A DNA stretch of 64,000 nt from Brevundimonas sp. SL130 (GCF_026625805.1 NZ_CP113064.1:2458657-2522656), one strand, 5' to 3'. Positions 18,702 to 27,146 are shown, counted from the stretch's first letter. Translations and numbers: made by a program. The notes: generated by a model not told the origin, from the letters alone.

Positions 18702-19538
18702 ATGCACAGACGCCTTACGATCCTGGCCGCCGCCGTTCTGCTGTCCGGCTGCCTGTCGATGAACGTCCCCGAGGACGCCTTCTTCTATCCCGACACCCGT
18801 CTGGCGGCCGAAAAGATCACCCTGCCCGCAGATATCCCTATGGGCTTCGAGGCCGATGTCCTCAGCCTTCCCTATTCGGGCGGAGCCGTGGGCGTCACCC
18901 GCGTCCGGACCGGTCGCGCTGGCGCGCCCCTGATCCTGTTCTGCGGCGGCAATCTGTTCCGGCGCAGCGCCGGCGCGGGCAAGACCGCCGCCAAGCTGGC
19001 GCCGTTCGGCGACGCCCTGATGTTCGACTATCCCGGCTATGGCGACACGGCGGGCCAGGCCGACTACGCGAACTTCATGGCCGCCGGCACGGCCGTCGCC
19101 GACGCCGCCCGCGCTTAGGCCGATGCTGAGGGCCGCAAGCTGATCGCCTGGGGCCATTCCCTGGGCGGGCCCGTCTGCGCCCAGGCCGCGCAATATATGC
19201 GCGCCGACGCCCTGGTGCTGGAGACGACGACCCCCAGCACCCGCGCCGCCGTGGACACCATGGTCGGCTGGGCCCGCCCCTTCGTGCGCATCCACATCGC
19301 GCCCAATCTGAACAGTATCGACATCCCGGCCGCGCTTCAGGGCTATCCCGGCAAGGTGGTGGTGCTGGAGGCCGGGCGCGACGACACCCTGCCCGCGTCC
19401 CTCAGTCGCCGCCTGGCCAGTGAACTTGGGGCCGAAGGCGTCCAGGTCGAACACCTCAGCTTCCCTCAGGCAGGCCACAACGACGTCGGCAAACAGCCTG
19501 ACTTCCAGACCCGGGTGAAGGTGGCGCTAGACCTTTGA
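18702..19538 (+). pseudogene. Lipoprotein alpha/beta hydrolase gene broken by an in-frame amber codon
   Basis: The frame from 18702 encodes a lipoprotein signal (LLSGC, Cys near residue 17) and the first strands of an alpha/beta hydrolase, including LILFCGGN and FDYPGYGDTAG. A TAG at 19116-19118 then stops it after 138 codons. The same frame continues immediately with ADAEGRKLIAWGHSLGG, the nucleophile elbow, and runs to a TGA at 19536-19538, with the late Asp region (EAGRDDTLP) and His (QAGHNDV) also present. One base change therefore separates it from an intact gene of about 277 residues. Either it is a recent nonsense pseudogene or the base is a sequencing error. No frameshift is needed. 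The substrate is unknown. Confidence 0.85.
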
Positions 19539-19551
19539 ACCCTCTCCCGTC

Positions 19552-20699
19552 GGAGACCTTTGCATAACTGCGGTTCGGTGATTCACTCCTTTGAGAAGGA
19601 GACGGCTCATGCATCGGTCAAGCGGACAGGGTCACCTGAGCGAAGCCTGGCTTTCGCCGAGTTTGGGTCGCAACGAGCAGCTTGAGCGGATTGGCTCGGT
19701 GTTCGACTGGACGGCGGTGGAGCGGTTGGTGTCGGAGGTTTATTCGGCCCGGTCGGGTCGACCGTCTTGGCCGCCTCTGACGATGGTGAAGGCCTTGCTA
19801 TTACAGCAGTGGTACGGACTGTCGGACCCGGGGCTCGAAGAGGCTCTGGGAGACCGCCTCAGCTTTCGTCGGTTTGTAGGCCTGGGTCTGGACGAGGGGG
19901 CGCCGGACCATTCGGTGATCAGCCGGTTCCGCAAGGCCTTGCGTGACCGGGGTCTGGACGGGGCGCTGTTTCAGGAGATCGGTCGCCAGTTGGAGGCGCG
20001 GGGCCTAGTGGTCAGGTCGGGGACGCTGATGGACGCGACCCTGGTGGAGGCTGCGGTGGCTCGGCCGTCGCGCGAGGCAGGCCTGGGCCGACGTGGGACA
20101 ACCGATCCGGACGCGGACTGGACCATGAAGAACGGTCGGTCTCACTATGGCTACAAGGCTCATATGGGCGTCGATCAGGGGTCGGGGCTGATCCGGCGCG
20201 CTGAACTGACCTCGGCGAAGGTCAGCGACAGCGAGACGGCGGATCGGTTGATCTGCGGCGACGAGCGGGCCGTCTATGGCGATCGGGCCTATGAGCACAA
20301 GGGTCGCCGACGTCGGCTCAAGGCCGCCGGGATCAAGGATCGCATCCTGCACCGCAGCCACAAGCATCAGGACGGACTCCCCCACTGGCAGGCGGTTCGC
20401 AACCGGCTGATCGGTCCTGTCCGCGCCGCCGTCGAGCGCGTGTTCGGAACCCTGAAGCGCAGTTACGGCTATCGCCGGGTCCGATACCGAGGCCTGGAGG
20501 CCAACCGCCTCCAGCTCAGACTGCTGTGCATAGCCTTCAATCTCAGGAAGGCGGCGATGCTGCTGGCCTGAAGCCCATCAGATCGGCGAGACGCCCGCCT
20601 AAAACCAACCGCACCCCTCCGATCCAGCCCCCAAACACATCCTCAGCGCCACGCCTATCAAGAGCCCCGGCCAACAACAGGCTTACGCAAAGGTCTCCC
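19552..20699 (+). mobile_element. IS5-family insertion sequence, complete
   Basis: The ends are GGAGACCTTTGCATAA at 19552-19567 and its inverted partner TTACGCAAAGGTCTCC at 20684-20699, matching at 15 of 16 positions. The element is about 1148 bp and holds one transposase gene. No clear target duplication is visible: the bases outside are GTC on the left and CAA on the right. It sits 13 bases past the broken hydrolase stop, between CCCTCTCCC (left) and GGGAGAAGGG (right), so it seems to have landed in the loop of a small palindrome. It does not cause the hydrolase truncation. Confidence 0.85.
19609..20571 (+). CDS. IS5-family DDE transposase
   Basis: This 320-residue transposase cuts and rejoins the ends of the surrounding insertion sequence. 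The N-terminal part matches the IS5 family (GRPSWPPLTMVKALLLQQWYGLSD and APDHSVISRFRKAL). The likely catalytic triad is Asp142 (MDATLVEA), Asp225 (YGDRAYE) and Glu276 (AAVERVFGTLKRSYGYRR). It is one uninterrupted frame, so the element could be active. The ATG at 19609 follows GAGAAGGAGACGG; an in-frame TTG at 19591 lies within that binding site and is not used here. The IS5 subgroup was not determined. Confidence 0.92.
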   Translation: MHRSSGQGHLSEAWLSPSLGRNEQLERIGSVFDWTAVERLVSEVYSARSGRPSWPPLTMVKALLLQQWYGLSDPGLEEALGDRLSFRRFVGLGLDEGAPDHSVISRFRKALRDRGLDGALFQEIGRQLEARGLVVRSGTLMDATLVEAAVARPSREAGLGRRGTTDPDADWTMKNGRSHYGYKAHMGVDQGSGLIRRAELTSAKVSDSETADRLICGDERAVYGDRAYEHKGRRRRLKAAGIKDRILHRSHKHQDGLPHWQAVRNRLIGPVRAAVERVFGTLKRSYGYRRVRYRGLEANRLQLRLLCIAFNLRKAAMLLA

Positions 20700-20756
20700 A
20701 AGGGAGAAGGGAAAATCCCTCTGCCGCACCGCGCCACTCCCTGATAGCGTCGCCCT

Positions 20757-21320
20757 ATGACTCGCATCGCCCTGCCCGCCGCCTTCGCCCTCGCCGCCCT
20801 GTCTCTCGCCGCCTGCGCCTCGCGCGGCCAACCCGTCACCTATGCCGAGACCATCTCGGCCGCCGCCCGCGCCGCCGCCCAGGTCGAGGGCCACACGCCC
20901 CTGACGCCGCAACAGGCCTGGGACGCGGGCAACACCGACTATCTGGCCTGGAACGGCGCCCGGCGCGGCTGGACCACCACCGCCAGCGGCCTGCAATATC
21001 GTCGCGTCGGCAAGGCCCATCCGAACGGCGCCCAGCCCGCCGCCACCGACACGGTCAAGGTCCACTATCGCGGGACCTTCATCGACGGACGCGAGTTCGA
21101 CAGCTCCTACGCCCGCAACGAGCCGGCCGAATTCCCGCTGAACCGCGTCATCAAGGGCTGGACCGAGGGCGTCGCCCTGATGCGCGTGGGCGAGATCTAC
21201 GAGTTCGTCATCCCCGCCTCGCTCGGCTACGGCTCGCGCTGGGTCGGCGGCGGCGAACTGCCGCCCAACTCAACTCTGCGCTTCTCGGTCGAACTGCTCG
21301 AGGTCAAGCCTGCGGGCTGA
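20757..21320 (+). CDS. FKBP-type peptidyl-prolyl isomerase, lipoprotein
   Basis: This 187-residue protein speeds cis-trans isomerisation of prolyl bonds in exported proteins. A lipoprotein signal (LSLAAC, Cys20) is followed by a linker and an FKBP domain from about residue 75: VKVHYRGTFIDGREFDSSY, then FPLNRVIKGWTEGVALMRVGE, and IPASLGYGSRWVGGGELPPNSTLRFSVELLEV at the end. All typical FKBP pocket segments are present. It probably sits in the periplasm, anchored to a membrane. It stands alone, downstream of the insertion sequence. Confidence 0.9.
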   Translation: MTRIALPAAFALAALSLAACASRGQPVTYAETISAAARAAAQVEGHTPLTPQQAWDAGNTDYLAWNGARRGWTTTASGLQYRRVGKAHPNGAQPAATDTVKVHYRGTFIDGREFDSSYARNEPAEFPLNRVIKGWTEGVALMRVGEIYEFVIPASLGYGSRWVGGGELPPNSTLRFSVELLEVKPAG

Positions 21321-21449
21321 ACGATCAGAGCGAAATAGGCGCGCAACGCTCCGTCGGATTGCCTAATTCTGAAATCGTTCGCCCGATCATTCAACGACTT
21401 GAGAATTAAATTCGCCTTCCAGCGCGCCTGAGCTGGCGGCTCAAGCAAG

Positions 21450-21944
21450 ATGATCGGCATGACCGATGATCTTTCAAACCCCGTCTCCGCCCCGCCGTCT
21501 CCCTGGATCCGGCGCTCCCCCAAGGTCTGGGCCGCCGCCCGCGCCGACTATCTCGCCGGCGCCCCGGCCGCCGAGGTCTGCGAGCGCCATGGCCTCAGCC
21601 TGTCGACCTTCCGTTGGCGCGCCCGGACCGAAGCCTGGCGCCTTTGCGACCAGACCCAGGGCGACGTTCTTGCGCAGCAGCCTCCCGAAGAGGTCGCCCT
21701 GCTGGACGCCGGTGCACCCTGTAGCTCGGCGGACATCGCCCGTCTGGCCTGGGCCAATGTCGCCCGTGCGGTGCGCGAAGGCCGGCTGATCGAGGCGCGC
21801 GGCTGGAGCAAGCTGCACCAGGATCTGTTCCAGATGGCGAACTACGACAAGGCGACGGTGCTCAGCTACGCCTGGGCTACCGACCCGGAAAGCGCGCCCT
21901 TCCTGCCCGAAGTCCCCCCGCTGAGACCAAGGGAAGAAGGCTGA
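21450..21944 (+). CDS. Small putative helix-turn-helix protein of unknown function
   Basis: The 164-residue product has a probable helix-turn-helix at about 24-60 (WAAARADYLAGAPAAEVCERHGLSLSTFRWRARTEAW), of the kind seen in terminase small subunits and some resolvase-like DNA binders. The remainder is helical with no motif I know (ARLAWANVARAVREGRLIEARGWSKLHQDL). No terminase, portal or other phage gene is nearby, so it may be a chromosomal DNA-binding protein. An alternative ATG is 9 bases downstream. A perfect 15-bp inverted repeat begins 4 bases past its stop and could be a binding site or a terminator. Confidence 0.6.
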   Translation: MIGMTDDLSNPVSAPPSPWIRRSPKVWAAARADYLAGAPAAEVCERHGLSLSTFRWRARTEAWRLCDQTQGDVLAQQPPEEVALLDAGAPCSSADIARLAWANVARAVREGRLIEARGWSKLHQDLFQMANYDKATVLSYAWATDPESAPFLPEVPPLRPREEG

Positions 21945-21947
21945 CCA

Positions 21948-22006
21948 GCCGAAATTGCACTCTTTTACACATTGCACTGTTTTCGGCGGCGGAGTGCAAT
22001 TTCGGC
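21948..22006. repeat. Perfect 15-bp inverted repeat with a third partial copy
   Basis: GCCGAAATTGCACTC (21948-21962) is the exact reverse complement of 21992-22006. The 29-base interval contains ATTGCACTGTTTTCGG, a degenerate third copy in the first orientation. The element lies between the helix-turn-helix gene and the M61 gene, with no T tract at either end, so it looks more like an operator or RNA hairpin than a standard terminator. The core AATTGCAC recurs as a palindrome at 40527-40543. Confidence 0.75.
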
Positions 22007-22075
22007 CCGCCTCAAGCCTTGACGCCCCGCGCCCTGCGGCGGACTGTCGCACCCTCCCCTGTGGCTTGAGAGTTC

Positions 22076-24043
22076 GTGTCGATGATCCCCTCCCGCCTGA
22101 GCGCCCTTGGGCTTAGCCTTGGCCTCCTGCTTGTCTCCGCCGCGCCTGCGGCCCTGGCCCAGCAGGCTTCGGCCGCGCTCCCCGCCCTGGCCGCGCCCCT
22201 GCCCGCCATCCCTGCCCCTCGCGACGTCGCCTATCCGGGCGTGATCACGCTCGATATCGACGCCACCAACCTGGCCCAGCACATCTTCGCGATCACCGAG
22301 ACCATTCCGGTGGCGCAGGCAGGGCCGATGACCCTGTTCTTCCCCGAATGGCTGCCCGGCAACCACGGTCCCGTCGGCCCGGTCACCCAGCTGGCCGGCA
22401 TCGAGATCACCGCCAACGGCCAGCGCGTCGAATGGGTGCGCGACACCCTCTCGCCCTTCGCCTACCACCTGACCGTCCCGGCCGGCGCGACCAGCCTGAC
22501 CGTGACCCTGCAACACCTGTCGCCGACCAGCGGCAATCAAGGTCGGGTGACCATGACGCCCGAGATGCTGAACATCCAGTGGGAGAAGATGCTGCTCTAT
22601 CCCGCCGGCCACTGGTCGCGGAACATAATGGTTCAGCCCACGGTCAAGTTCCCGACCGGCTGGCGGTTCGGCACGGCGCTGGAACCCGAGAGCAAGACCG
22701 GCGACCTCCAGACCTTCAAGACGGTCAATCTGGAAGTCCTGATCGACAGCCCCGTCTTCGCCGGCACCCACTATCGCCAGATCGACCTGAACCCCGGCGG
22801 CCGGTCGCCCGTCCGCGCCAACTTCGTCGCCGACGAGGCCAAGAGCCTGGAAGCCACCGACGAGCAGATCCAGATCCTGCGCAATCTGGTCGATCAGATG
22901 GACCGTCTGTACGGCGCCCGCCACTTCGACCACTACGACTTCCTGATCGCCATGACCGACAAGCTGGGCGGCATCGGGCTGGAGCATCATCGCAGTTCCG
23001 AGAACTCGGTCGATCCGGAGTTCTTCACCGGCTGGGCCACCCACCTTGGCGACCGCGACCTGCTCAGCCACGAGATGAACCACTCCTGGGACGGCAAATG
23101 GCGTCGTCCCGCCGATCAGTACGTCCCCAATTTCAACAGCCCGATGCAGAACAGTCTGCTCTGGGTCTATGAAGGCCAGACCCAGTATTACGGGCAGGTG
23201 ATCGCCGCCCGCTCGGGCCTGCTGACCAAGGACCAGGCGATGGAGTCCCTGGCCCTGACCGCCGCGACCTACGACGCCCGCCTCGGCCGTCAGTGGCGCG
23301 CGCTTCAGGACACCACCAACGACCCGATCATCAGCCAGCGCCAGCCCAAGCCCTGGCTGTCGTGGCAGCGCGACGAGGACTATTACTCGGAGGGCCAACT
23401 GATCTGGCTCGACGTCGACACGACGATCCGGGAGAAGACCGGCGGCCGCAAGTCGCTGGATGACTTCGCCAAGGCCTTCTACGGCGTCCAGGACGGCAGT
23501 TTCGAACCCGCGCCCTACAGCTTCGAGGATGTGGTTGCGGCGCTGAACGGCGTGGTCGCCAACGACTGGGCGACCTTCCTGCGCACCCGGCTGGACGCGA
23601 CCGGCCCCGAGGCCCACGCGCCGCTGGACGGCCTGACGCGCGGCGGCTGGCGCCTGGCCTATGGCGAGACCCCGACCGCCTATCAGAAGACCCTGTTCGG
23701 AGAGCTGAAGCGCAACGACTTCACCTATTCGCTGGGCTTCCAGACCGGCGAGAACAACGCCATCCGCAGCGTCCAGTGGGGCGGCCCCGCTTTCGACGCC
23801 GGCCTGGCGCCGGGCATGGAGATCGTCGCCGTCAACGGCCAGGCCTCCAACCCCGACCGCATCGCCGCCGCCGTCACCGCCGCCAAGGATCCGGCCGTGT
23901 CCGTGACCCTGATCGTCAAGGACGGCGACCAGTACCGAACCGTCGCCCTCCCCTACCACGACGGCCTGCGCTACCCGCGCCTGGAACGGATCGAGGGAAC
24001 CCCCGACCGCCTGAGCGACATCCTGACGCCCCGCAAGCGCTGA
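22076..24043 (+). CDS. M61-family metallopeptidase, first of a tandem pair
   Basis: This exported protein of 655 residues belongs to the M61 glycyl-aminopeptidase family. A signal peptide ends near ALAQ. A beta-rich N-terminal domain precedes the catalytic domain, whose zinc site is HEMNH (His332, Glu333, His336) with a third ligand, the Glu of VYEGQTQYYG near 366. A PDZ domain follows near 540-620 (AIRSVQWGGPAFDAGLAPGMEIVAVNG). The start is a GTG at 22076 or an ATG at 22082; both keep the signal peptide. The substrate is unknown. It is a paralogue of the next gene, and repeat elements flank that copy. Confidence 0.88.
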   Translation: MSMIPSRLSALGLSLGLLLVSAAPAALAQQASAALPALAAPLPAIPAPRDVAYPGVITLDIDATNLAQHIFAITETIPVAQAGPMTLFFPEWLPGNHGPVGPVTQLAGIEITANGQRVEWVRDTLSPFAYHLTVPAGATSLTVTLQHLSPTSGNQGRVTMTPEMLNIQWEKMLLYPAGHWSRNIMVQPTVKFPTGWRFGTALEPESKTGDLQTFKTVNLEVLIDSPVFAGTHYRQIDLNPGGRSPVRANFVADEAKSLEATDEQIQILRNLVDQMDRLYGARHFDHYDFLIAMTDKLGGIGLEHHRSSENSVDPEFFTGWATHLGDRDLLSHEMNHSWDGKWRRPADQYVPNFNSPMQNSLLWVYEGQTQYYGQVIAARSGLLTKDQAMESLALTAATYDARLGRQWRALQDTTNDPIISQRQPKPWLSWQRDEDYYSEGQLIWLDVDTTIREKTGGRKSLDDFAKAFYGVQDGSFEPAPYSFEDVVAALNGVVANDWATFLRTRLDATGPEAHAPLDGLTRGGWRLAYGETPTAYQKTLFGELKRNDFTYSLGFQTGENNAIRSVQWGGPAFDAGLAPGMEIVAVNGQASNPDRIAAAVTAAKDPAVSVTLIVKDGDQYRTVALPYHDGLRYPRLERIEGTPDRLSDILTPRKR

Positions 24044-24053
24044 CGCTCACCCA

Positions 24054-24226
24054 CACCTCCCCATTCGCGAAGGCGAATGGGGAGGACAGATCGCGCAGCG
24101 ATCAGGAGGGGGCGACTCCGACAGTCGTGATGACCATGACAGCGTCTGACACCGAGTCGCCCCCTCCTGGCGCTCGCTGACGCTCCCGCCTGTCCTCCCC
24201 GCGCGCCTTCGCGCACAGGGAGGTGA
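24054..24226. repeat. Composite palindromic repeat, copy 1
   Basis: The element opens with ACCTCCCC and closes with GGGAGGTGA. Inside are a local hairpin (CCCCATTCGC with GCGAATGGGG), a long-range pair CAGGAGGGGGCGACTC (24103-24118) with GAGTCGCCCCCTCCTG (24154-24169), and a GCGCG-x-CGCGC hairpin near the end. A second copy with the same order lies at 26292-26465. It fills the gap between the two M61 genes and looks like a non-coding interspersed element of the genome. Confidence 0.75.
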
Positions 24227-24296
24227 CGTTGTGTCCCTTGACGCCCCTCCCCCGCTCCCCGACGGTGGGCGCCTGCCCTCTCGCTCGGATGACCTG

Positions 24297-26285
24297 ATGT
24301 CGCGTACCCGCCTGACCGCCGCCGCCTGCCTCGCCGCCCTGATGACCGCCGCAGCCCCGGCCCTGGCCCAGGACTTCCAGTCCACCCCGGTCGTCACCGA
24401 CGCCAGCCGGGCCGCCCTGGCCCTGCCCCGGCCTCAGCCCGCCATCCCGGCGCCTGCCGACACCCCCTATCCCGGCGTCATCCAGTACCGGGCCGACATC
24501 ACCGACCTGGACCGCCGCATTATCCGCGTCCGCCAGACCATCCCCGTCGCCGATCCCGGTCCCCTGACCCTGCTCTATCCAAAATACCTGCCCGGCAACC
24601 ACGCCGACACCGGCCCGATCCAACTGCTGGCCGGCCTGACGGTCACCGCCAATGGACAGCGGATCGAGTGGCTGCGCGACACCCTCGAACCCTACGCCTT
24701 CCACCTCGACATCCCGGCCGGCGTGACCAGCATCGACGTCGCCTTCCAGCAGCTGACCCAGCCGGACAGCTCCAACTGGCGCGTCCTGATGGCCCCGGCC
24801 ATGGTCAATCTGCAATGGGAGAAGGCCATCCTCTATCCGGCCGGCTACTACAGCCGCCAGATCCCCGTCGCCGCCTCGGTCGTCCTGCCCGCGGGCTGGA
24901 AATACGGCACGGCCCTGACGACGGCGTCCCGGGACGGCGACGTCGCCGCCTTCGAGACGACCGACCTCTACACCCTGATCGACAGCCCCATGTTCGCCGG
25001 CGCCCACTACCGCCGCGTCGATATCGACCCGACCGGCGCCCCGTCTGAATCAAGGGTGCACCTGAACCTCCTCGCCGACGAGGAGAAGGGCCTCGCCGCC
25101 ACCGACGACCAGCTCAAACTGTTCGAGGCCATGGTCCAGCAGGCCGACCGCCTGTTCGGCGCCCGCCACTTCGACAACTACGAGTTCCTGTTCGCCCTGA
25201 CCGACCAGATGGGCGGCATCGGCCTGGAGCATCACCGCAGTTCCGAGAACACCGGCGCCCCCGGCTTCTTCACCGACTGGGCCAAGAGCGCCGGCGACCG
25301 GGGCCTGCTGCCCCACGAATACACCCACTCCTGGAACGGCAAGTTCATGCGCCCGGCGGACGAACTGACCGCCAACCACAATGTCCCGACCCAGAACACC
25401 CTGCTGTGGGTCTATGAGGGCCAGACCGAATACTGGGGCGACGTCCTGGCCGCCCGATCAGGCCTCCATTCCAAGCCGGTGGCCCTGGCCACCCTGGCCA
25501 ATGTCGCCGCCTTCTACGACAACCAGCCCGGTCGTCAGTGGCGCGCGCTTCAGGACACCAACAACCACAATCTGCTCGGCTACCGCGTGCCAGGCCAGTT
25601 CCCGTCGTGGATGCGCGGCACGGGCGACTACTACCGCGAAAGCCTGCTGGTCTGGCTGGACGCCGACACCCTGATCCGGGCCGAGACCGACGGCCGCAAG
25701 TCGCTGGACGACTTCGCCAAGGGCTTCTTCGGCCATAACGACGGCTCCTGGGCGCCCCAGGGTTACACCTTCGATCAGGTGGTGGCCGCCCTGAACGCCG
25801 TCCACCCGCACGACTGGGCCGGCTTCCTGCGCGACCGTCTCGACGCCGTCGGCCCCGACGCCCGCGCCCCCTTGGCGGGGATCGAGCGGGGCGGCTGGCG
25901 CCTGACCTATACCGACACGCCCACGGCCGATGAAAAGGCCGTCAACACCGGCTGGGCCAACGACTTCCAGTATTCACTGGGCTTCACCCTGGCCGGCGAC
26001 AAGATCGCCAACATCCTCTGGGGCGGCCCCGCTTTCGAGCAGGGCATCGGCGCGGGCTGGAGCCTGGTCGCCGTCAACGGCAAGACCGGCTCGGCCGAGG
26101 CGCTACGCAACGCCGTCACCGCCGCCAAGGGGACGGACGCCCCCCTCGAACTGCTGATCAAGTCCGGCGACCGCTTCCGCACCGTCGCCTTCGACTACCA
26201 CGACGGCCTGCGCTATCCGCGCCTGGAACGGATCGAGGGAACGCCGGATCGCCTGTCGGACATCCTCGCACCGAGGAAGCGCTAG
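24297..26285 (+). CDS. M61-family metallopeptidase, second of a tandem pair
   Basis: This 662-residue exported protein is a diverged duplicate of the upstream gene and similar over its whole length. The signal peptide ends near AAPALAQ. The zinc site is HEYTH (His340, Glu341, His344), followed by WNGK and the third-ligand segment VYEGQTEYWG; this form is closer to the M61 consensus than that of the first copy. A C-terminal PDZ domain (NILWGGPAFEQGIGAGWSLVAVNG) is kept. I chose the ATG at 24297, because the longer frame adds 22 residues from the flanking repeat and spoils the signal peptide. Palindromic repeats bracket the gene. Confidence 0.88.
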   Translation: MSRTRLTAAACLAALMTAAAPALAQDFQSTPVVTDASRAALALPRPQPAIPAPADTPYPGVIQYRADITDLDRRIIRVRQTIPVADPGPLTLLYPKYLPGNHADTGPIQLLAGLTVTANGQRIEWLRDTLEPYAFHLDIPAGVTSIDVAFQQLTQPDSSNWRVLMAPAMVNLQWEKAILYPAGYYSRQIPVAASVVLPAGWKYGTALTTASRDGDVAAFETTDLYTLIDSPMFAGAHYRRVDIDPTGAPSESRVHLNLLADEEKGLAATDDQLKLFEAMVQQADRLFGARHFDNYEFLFALTDQMGGIGLEHHRSSENTGAPGFFTDWAKSAGDRGLLPHEYTHSWNGKFMRPADELTANHNVPTQNTLLWVYEGQTEYWGDVLAARSGLHSKPVALATLANVAAFYDNQPGRQWRALQDTNNHNLLGYRVPGQFPSWMRGTGDYYRESLLVWLDADTLIRAETDGRKSLDDFAKGFFGHNDGSWAPQGYTFDQVVAALNAVHPHDWAGFLRDRLDAVGPDARAPLAGIERGGWRLTYTDTPTADEKAVNTGWANDFQYSLGFTLAGDKIANILWGGPAFEQGIGAGWSLVAVNGKTGSAEALRNAVTAAKGTDAPLELLIKSGDRFRTVAFDYHDGLRYPRLERIEGTPDRLSDILAPRKR

Positions 26286-26291
26286 AAAAGA

Positions 26292-26465
26292 TCACCTCCC
26301 CGTCGGCGAAGGCCGACGGGGAGGCAGGCGTGAGCGTCAGCGAGCGCCAGGAGGGGGCGACTCGGTGTTTGAAGCTGGGTCGGTCACCCCCGCCGCCTGA
26401 GTCGCCCCCTCCTGGTCGCAAGCGCGACCTGTCCTCCCCCCGCGCCTTCGCGCGCGGAGAGGTGA
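26292..26465. repeat. Composite palindromic repeat, copy 2
   Basis: It has the same order of blocks as the copy at 24054-24226: TCACCTCCCC, a hairpin of CCCCGTCGGC with GCCGACGGGG, then CAGGAGGGGGCGACTC (26348-26363), its exact complement GAGTCGCCCCCTCCTG (26399-26414), a CGCGCCTTCGCGCG hairpin and a final GAGAGGTGA. The long-arm blocks are identical between copies while the spacer between them differs. It ends 4 bases before the stop of the next gene on the minus strand. Confidence 0.75.
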
Positions 26466-26468
26466 GCC

Positions 26469-27146
26469 CTACTTCAACAACCCCAGCAGGGCCTCGGCCG
26501 CTTCACGCGACGAGCCCGGGTTCTGACCCGTCACCAACTTGCCGTCGACCACAACATACGACCCCCAGTCCGGCCCCTTGGAATAGTCGCCGCCGTTGGC
26601 GATCAGCACATTCTCCACCAGGAAGGGCACCACGTCCGTCAGGCCCACGGCGTCTTCTTCGGTATTGGTGAAGCCCGTCACCTTGCGGCCGTCGACCAGC
26701 GGCTTGCCGTCCGGGCCATGAACCGACTTCAGCACGCCCGGCGCATGGCAGACGAAGCCGGTCGGCTTGTCCGCCTTGGCGAAGGCCTCGATCAGGGCGA
26801 TGGAATCGGCGTCGGTCGCCAGGTCCCACAGGGGGCCGTGGCCGCCCGGATAGAAGACGGCGTCGAAGTCCTCCGCCTTCACCGACGCCAGTTCGACGGT
26901 CGCAGCCAGAGCCGCCTGAGCCTCGGCGTCGGCCTTGAACCGGCGCGTGTCCTCGGTCTGGGCGTCGGCGTCATCGCTTTTGGGATCCAGCGGCGGCTGC
27001 CCGCCCTTGGGCGAAGCCAGCACGATCTCCGCGCCCGCGTCCTTCATCGCATAATAGGGGGCGGCCAGTTCCTCGAGCCAAAAGCCGGTCTTCTTGCAGG
27101 TGTCGCCGAGTTGATCGTGCGAGGTCAGAACCGTCAGGATCTTCAT
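26469..27146 (-). CDS. DJ-1/PfpI-family protein (Hsp31-like)
   Basis: This 225-residue cytosolic protein has the class I glutamine-amidotransferase-like fold. The nucleophile elbow is FVCHAPG with Cys133, preceded by FYPGGHGPLWDL and followed by a conserved NTEEDAVGLTDVVPFLVE segment. The family includes glyoxalase III and Hsp31-type chaperone or deglycase proteins that deal with methylglyoxal damage; which activity applies here is not clear from sequence. The ATG at 27146 follows AAAAGGAGATC. The longer open frame adds 42 residues without family match. Confidence 0.85.
   Translation of the reverse strand: MKILTVLTSHDQLGDTCKKTGFWLEELAAPYYAMKDAGAEIVLASPKGGQPPLDPKSDDADAQTEDTRRFKADAEAQAALAATVELASVKAEDFDAVFYPGGHGPLWDLATDADSIALIEAFAKADKPTGFVCHAPGVLKSVHGPDGKPLVDGRKVTGFTNTEEDAVGLTDVVPFLVENVLIANGGDYSKGPDWGSYVVVDGKLVTGQNPGSSREAAEALLGLLK

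Noticed and set aside
18702..19538. Reading through the amber codon as selenocysteine- or pyrrolysine-like recoding
   Set aside because: No recoding signal or special tRNA is seen, TAG is a normal stop in this group, and relatives of the fold need no special residue here. Nonsense mutation or error is simpler.
19552..20699. The insertion sequence as the cause of the hydrolase truncation
   Set aside because: The left end begins 13 bases after the natural stop of the hydrolase frame, so the element lies outside the gene.
21450..21944. Part of a prophage, based on the terminase-like helix-turn-helix
   Set aside because: Flanking genes are an FKBP lipoprotein and a peptidase, and no other phage function lies within the window.
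24054..26465. CRISPR-like repeats around the second M61 gene
   Set aside because: Only two copies 2.2 kb apart, each with internal palindromes and no short regular spacers. No cas gene is present.
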